Assembly: GCA_050305975.1 (NCBI GenBank)
Contig: JBNLGI010000154.1
Coordinates: 1-25,578 of the forward strand
DNA length: 25,578 bases
Direction: 5' to 3'
Source: Thiodiazotropha sp050305975
GTDB taxonomy: Bacteria; Pseudomonadota; Gammaproteobacteria; Chromatiales; Chromatiaceae
Shown: positions 23,024 through 25,578 of the stretch, in pieces
How the letters are laid out: every line of letters begins with the position of its first letter
How positions within the stretch are numbered: the stretch's first letter is position 1
Notes under the pieces: generated by a model
Databases searched by the model: none
What the model was told of the DNA's origin: nothing
Seen by the model: only the letters and a program-made list of their open reading frames with translations
Program-made: the position numbers and the translations under genes

Positions 23024-24400
23024 CTATTTGGAATCTTTGGGTTGTTTGACCGGACGTTGCCACCCCTCGACACTCACCTGCTTGGAGCGACTCAGGGTCA
23101 GGGTCTCCGCCGGCGTATCTCTGGTGATGGTGGATCCGGCGCCGATGGTGGCGCCCTCGCCTACGGTGACGGGCGCGACCAGCTGGGTGTCCGATCCGAT
23201 GAAGGCTCTGTCTCCGATCACGGTCTGAAATTTGTTGGCCCCGTCGTAGTTGCAGGTGATGGTGCCGGCACCGATATTAACCTCGCTGCCGACCGTGGCG
23301 TCGCCCACATAGCTCAAATGGTTGATCTTGCTCTTGGTCGCCACCTGGCTCTTCTTCAGTTCGACGAAGTTGCCGACGTGGACGCAATCCTCTAGTTGGG
23401 TCTCCGGACGGATCCGGGCGAAGGGTCCGATCCGGCAGTCGGCACCGATGGTGGCGCCTTCGATCACGCTGTTGGCGAGGATCTCCGTATTCTCACCGAC
23501 GGTGCAGTTCTTGAGGATCACGTTGGGCCCGATCTTGACGCCGTCCGCCAGCACCACTTCGCCTTTGAACAGAGTGTTGAAATCGAGAAACACATCCTTA
23601 CCGGTCTTCAGCGACCCCCGGATGTCGATCCGCGCAGGATCGCTCAGGGTGACACCCGACTGCATCAGCTCATCGGCCCGTTGGGCCTGGTAGTAGCGCT
23701 CCAGGTAGGCCAGCTGCTTTCTGTCATTGACGCCCATCACCTCCTCTTCGCAGATGGGGTGCACGACCTGGATGTTGTGACCGTCCCTGACCGCCATGGC
23801 GATGATGTCGGTAAGGTAGTACTCCTTCTGGGCGTTGTTGTTTTCGAGCTGGTCGAGCCAGGACTCCAGCGACTCCCGATTCACCGCCATGATGCCGGTG
23901 TTGATCTCACTGATCTCCAGCTCCCGTTCACTGGCGTCCTTCTGTTCGACGATACGCACCACGCGGTCATCCCGGTCGCGCACGATGCGCCCGTAGCCGG
24001 TGGGATCGGGAAGATCGACTGTGAGCAGGGCGAGTTTGGTGGTGTGGAGGGCGGCCAGCAGACTGACCAGGGTCGAACCACTGATCAGCGGCACGTCGCC
24101 GTAGAGAATCAGAACCTGATCGACACGCTTGAGAAAGGGGATCGCCTGCATGACCGCATGGCCGGTTCCGAGCCGCTCCTGCTGCTCGACCCAATCCAAG
24201 TCGGGGGCATCGAGCTCCTCGAGCACCTGCTCGCCGCCATGTCCGTAGACGATGGAGATCTCGTCCGGAGTAATCGCGCGGGCCGTCTCTATGACATGCC
24301 GCAACAGCTGTTTGCCAGCCAAACGGTGCAGCACTTTCGGCTGCCTGGACTGCATGCGCGTGCCTTCGCCCGCCGCCAAAATGAGTACCCCAAGACGCAT
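23024..24400 (-). CDS. glmU: Bifunctional UDP-N-acetylglucosamine pyrophosphorylase / glucosamine-1-phosphate N-acetyltransferase
   Basis: A 458-residue bifunctional enzyme that acetylates glucosamine-1-phosphate and then transfers UMP to give UDP-GlcNAc. The N-terminal uridyltransferase has LAAGEGTRMQSRQPKVLHRLAGKQLL, and the GDVPLI motif further on. The C-terminal half is a left-handed beta-helix of hexapeptide repeats (VILKNCTVGENTEILANSVIEGATIGADCRIGPFARI...), with the acetyltransferase region ELKKSQVATKSKINHLSYVGDA and GAGTITCNYDGANKFQT. The ATG at 24400 follows GGGGAG at good spacing; a TTG just before it is not preferred. About 200 bases separate it from slyD, with room for its own promoter, though I see none that is convincing. 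Confidence 0.97.
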   Translation of the reverse strand: MRLGVLILAAGEGTRMQSRQPKVLHRLAGKQLLRHVIETARAITPDEISIVYGHGGEQVLEELDAPDLDWVEQQERLGTGHAVMQAIPFLKRVDQVLILYGDVPLISGSTLVSLLAALHTTKLALLTVDLPDPTGYGRIVRDRDDRVVRIVEQKDASERELEISEINTGIMAVNRESLESWLDQLENNNAQKEYYLTDIIAMAVRDGHNIQVVHPICEEEVMGVNDRKQLAYLERYYQAQRADELMQSGVTLSDPARIDIRGSLKTGKDVFLDFNTLFKGEVVLADGVKIGPNVILKNCTVGENTEILANSVIEGATIGADCRIGPFARIRPETQLEDCVHVGNFVELKKSQVATKSKINHLSYVGDATVGSEVNIGAGTITCNYDGANKFQTVIGDRAFIGSDTQLVAPVTVGEGATIGAGSTITRDTPAETLTLSRSKQVSVEGWQRPVKQPKDSK

Positions 24401-24603
24401 CAAGACTCCCCTGTGAACACTGCCATGCCCTGATGGGCAGATGGGCCATTATTTCAGAAATCTCGGCAAGGCCAAAGACGCCCGATGGAGCATAGCCACT
24501 TAAATGAGGTGTAATTGTGCTGTTGACGAACTCTTTTCGCCAGACTGCCGCGAATTGAATTCTGATCAGCTCCCTTTACCGACGAAAACTCGGCCAGGGC
24601 GAT

Positions 24604-25092
24604 TCAGTTCAGGGTGGCGGATTGCCCCTGGGCGCCGATCGACATGGCATCTTCCTGCGTGGCGTCACGCACTTCGAGGATCTTTACATTGACCTTCAGT
24701 GTCTTGCCGGCCAGCGGATGATTGCCGTCCACGGTCAGTCTACCGTTCTCGATCTTGGTGACGAAGAAACTCTTTACCTCGCCCGCCTCGTTTTGCATCT
24801 GCACCTCGGCGCCCAGTTGGCGAAACTGGGGTGGAACGTTTTCGAGATCGTCAGTGAAGGTGAGGTCGGGATCGTGGTCACCGAAGCCCTGCTCAGGCGG
24901 GACCGTAATGCTCACCTCATCGCCAGGGCCCTTACCGGCGACGGCGCGGTCCATGCCGCCGATCAGTTCGGTCTCACCACCGTGGATATAGTTGACGGGG
25001 AGATCGCTCTGTTCCAGTACGTTACCTTCCAGATCGCTGATGGAGTAGGTGAGCGTAACGAACTTGCCGGTCTTGATGGTTTCTTTCGACAT
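24604..25092 (-). CDS. slyD: FKBP-type peptidyl-prolyl cis-trans isomerase, SlyD-like
   Basis: A 162-residue prolyl isomerase and chaperone. It has the FKBP core split by an insert-in-flap domain: VTLTYSISDLEGNVLEQSD, IHGGETELIGGMDRAVAGKGPGDEVSITVPPEQGFGDHDPDL, then the flap domain and VDGNHPLAGKTLKVNVKILEVRDAT. The GNHPLAGKTL motif is characteristic of SlyD. The metal-binding His/Cys-rich tail of E. coli SlyD is missing; the tail is short and ends SATLN, so nickel handling is unlikely. The gene sits between atpC and glmU, where most gammaproteobacteria have nothing, and is separated from atpC by a strong hairpin. Confidence 0.93.
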   Translation of the reverse strand: MSKETIKTGKFVTLTYSISDLEGNVLEQSDLPVNYIHGGETELIGGMDRAVAGKGPGDEVSITVPPEQGFGDHDPDLTFTDDLENVPPQFRQLGAEVQMQNEAGEVKSFFVTKIENGRLTVDGNHPLAGKTLKVNVKILEVRDATQEDAMSIGAQGQSATLN

Positions 25093-25106
25093 GATGATCT
25101 AAGCGT

Positions 25107-25132
25107 ATCAGGGCCCGGAGTCGGGCCCTGAT
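25107..25132. terminator. Strong hairpin between atpC and slyD
   Basis: ATCAGGGCCCG, the loop GAGT and CGGGCCCTGAT form a perfect 11-bp stem in the 53-base gap. Only a weak T-rich tail follows on the - strand (TACGCTT), so it may be an imperfect terminator of the atp operon or a 3'-end stabiliser. Confidence 0.6.
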
Positions 25133-25145
25133 GGATTGGAAGGAA

Positions 25146-25574
25146 TTAACCGCGCTTGCCCTTGCGGATACGTTCGATCGCGCGCAGCTGGGCGGCGGCT
25201 TCCGCCAGTTCCGCCTGAGCCTTGGCGTAATCCATCTCGGAGGCGCGGTTCGCCATGGCGTCCTCGGCGCGGCGCTTGGCCTCCTGGGCCGCCGCCTCGT
25301 CGAGATCGGCCGCGCGCACGGCGGTGTCGGCGAGCACGGTCACTACATGGGGCTGAACCTCGAGGATACCGCCGGAGACGTAGAAATGCTGCATCTCCTT
25401 GCCGCCGCCGGTATCGACGCGCACCTCGCCCGGCTTCAGCTGGGTCACCAGCGGGGTGTGGCGGGGGGCGATACCCACCTCGCCCATCACCGCCGGGGCG
25501 TAGACCATCTCAGCGAGGCCGCTGAAGATCTCGCCTTCCGCGCTGACGATGTCCACATGGATAGTCATGGCCAT
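25146..25574 (-). CDS. atpC: F1F0 ATP synthase epsilon subunit
   Basis: The 142-residue epsilon subunit of F1 couples rotation and inhibits ATP hydrolysis. The N-terminal beta-sandwich is plain (MTIHVDIVSAEGEIFSGLAEMVYAPAVMGEVGIAPRHTPLVTQLKPGEVRV, then HFYVSGGILEVQPHVVTVLADTAVRAADLDEAAA). It ends with the alanine-rich helical hairpin AKRRAEDAMANRASEMDYAKAQAELAEAAAQLRAIERIRKGKR. The start is ATG at 25574, or 25568 two codons later. Only four bases upstream are visible, so the ribosome binding site cannot be judged. It is normally the last gene of the atp operon, whose other members must lie beyond the right edge. Confidence 0.96.
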   Translation of the reverse strand: MAMTIHVDIVSAEGEIFSGLAEMVYAPAVMGEVGIAPRHTPLVTQLKPGEVRVDTGGGKEMQHFYVSGGILEVQPHVVTVLADTAVRAADLDEAAAQEAKRRAEDAMANRASEMDYAKAQAELAEAAAQLRAIERIRKGKRG

Positions 25575-25578
25575 GAGT

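Noticed and set aside
21501..23228. Long + strand open frame opposite glmS and the glmU end
   Set aside because: It is antisense to glmS, which has all its catalytic motifs. The frame has no family features and is a codon-bias shadow.

Overview
The window looks like chromosomal DNA of a GC-rich gammaproteobacterium. The atpC-(slyD)-glmU-glmS order, the FadL-type outer-membrane transporter and the LiuR-like MerR regulator point that way. The EncFtn/Fe-S/DUF3501 cluster would fit a Chromatiales-like or sulfur-oxidising lineage, but that placement is inference. There are no tRNA or rRNA genes, CRISPR arrays or intact insertion sequences.

Left edge (1-1175, + strand): the end of a heterodisulfide-reductase/GlpC-like Fe-S protein, a short encapsulated-ferritin (EncFtn) homologue that lacks the encapsulin-targeting tail, and a DUF3501 protein. 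A strong bidirectional terminator follows. Next, on the - strand, is a RES/Xre-type toxin-antitoxin pair (1195-2303) with a recognisable sigma-70-like promoter.

Centre (2417-17239, all - strand): an almost complete fatty-acid catabolism block. Read in the direction of transcription it holds etfB-etfA-etfD-DUF2889 (electron transfer from acyl-CoA dehydrogenase to quinone), then merR-fadA-fadN-fadE-thioesterase-SDR-fadD (activation and beta-oxidation), then a separate fadL (outer-membrane uptake). A perfect 16-bp palindrome, TTGACGTATACGTCAA, overlaps the merR promoter, and a near-identical palindrome lies upstream of etfB. One MerR/LiuR-like regulator therefore probably controls both operons. 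The multifunctional enzyme has the dehydrogenase-first, hydratase-last order of the Bacillus FadN type, not the order of E. coli FadB.

Right of this (17240-21188): a 6-TM membrane protein of unknown function and a membrane-bound GGDEF diguanylate cyclase, both on the + strand. They are separated by a roughly 640-bp gene-poor stretch with REP-like palindromes and direct repeats, and followed by about 390 bp of apparently decayed DNA.

Right edge (21189-25574, - strand): atpC (epsilon subunit of F1 ATPase), slyD (FKBP-type prolyl isomerase), glmU and glmS. The last two make UDP-GlcNAc precursors. A perfect 11-bp-stem hairpin separates atpC from slyD.
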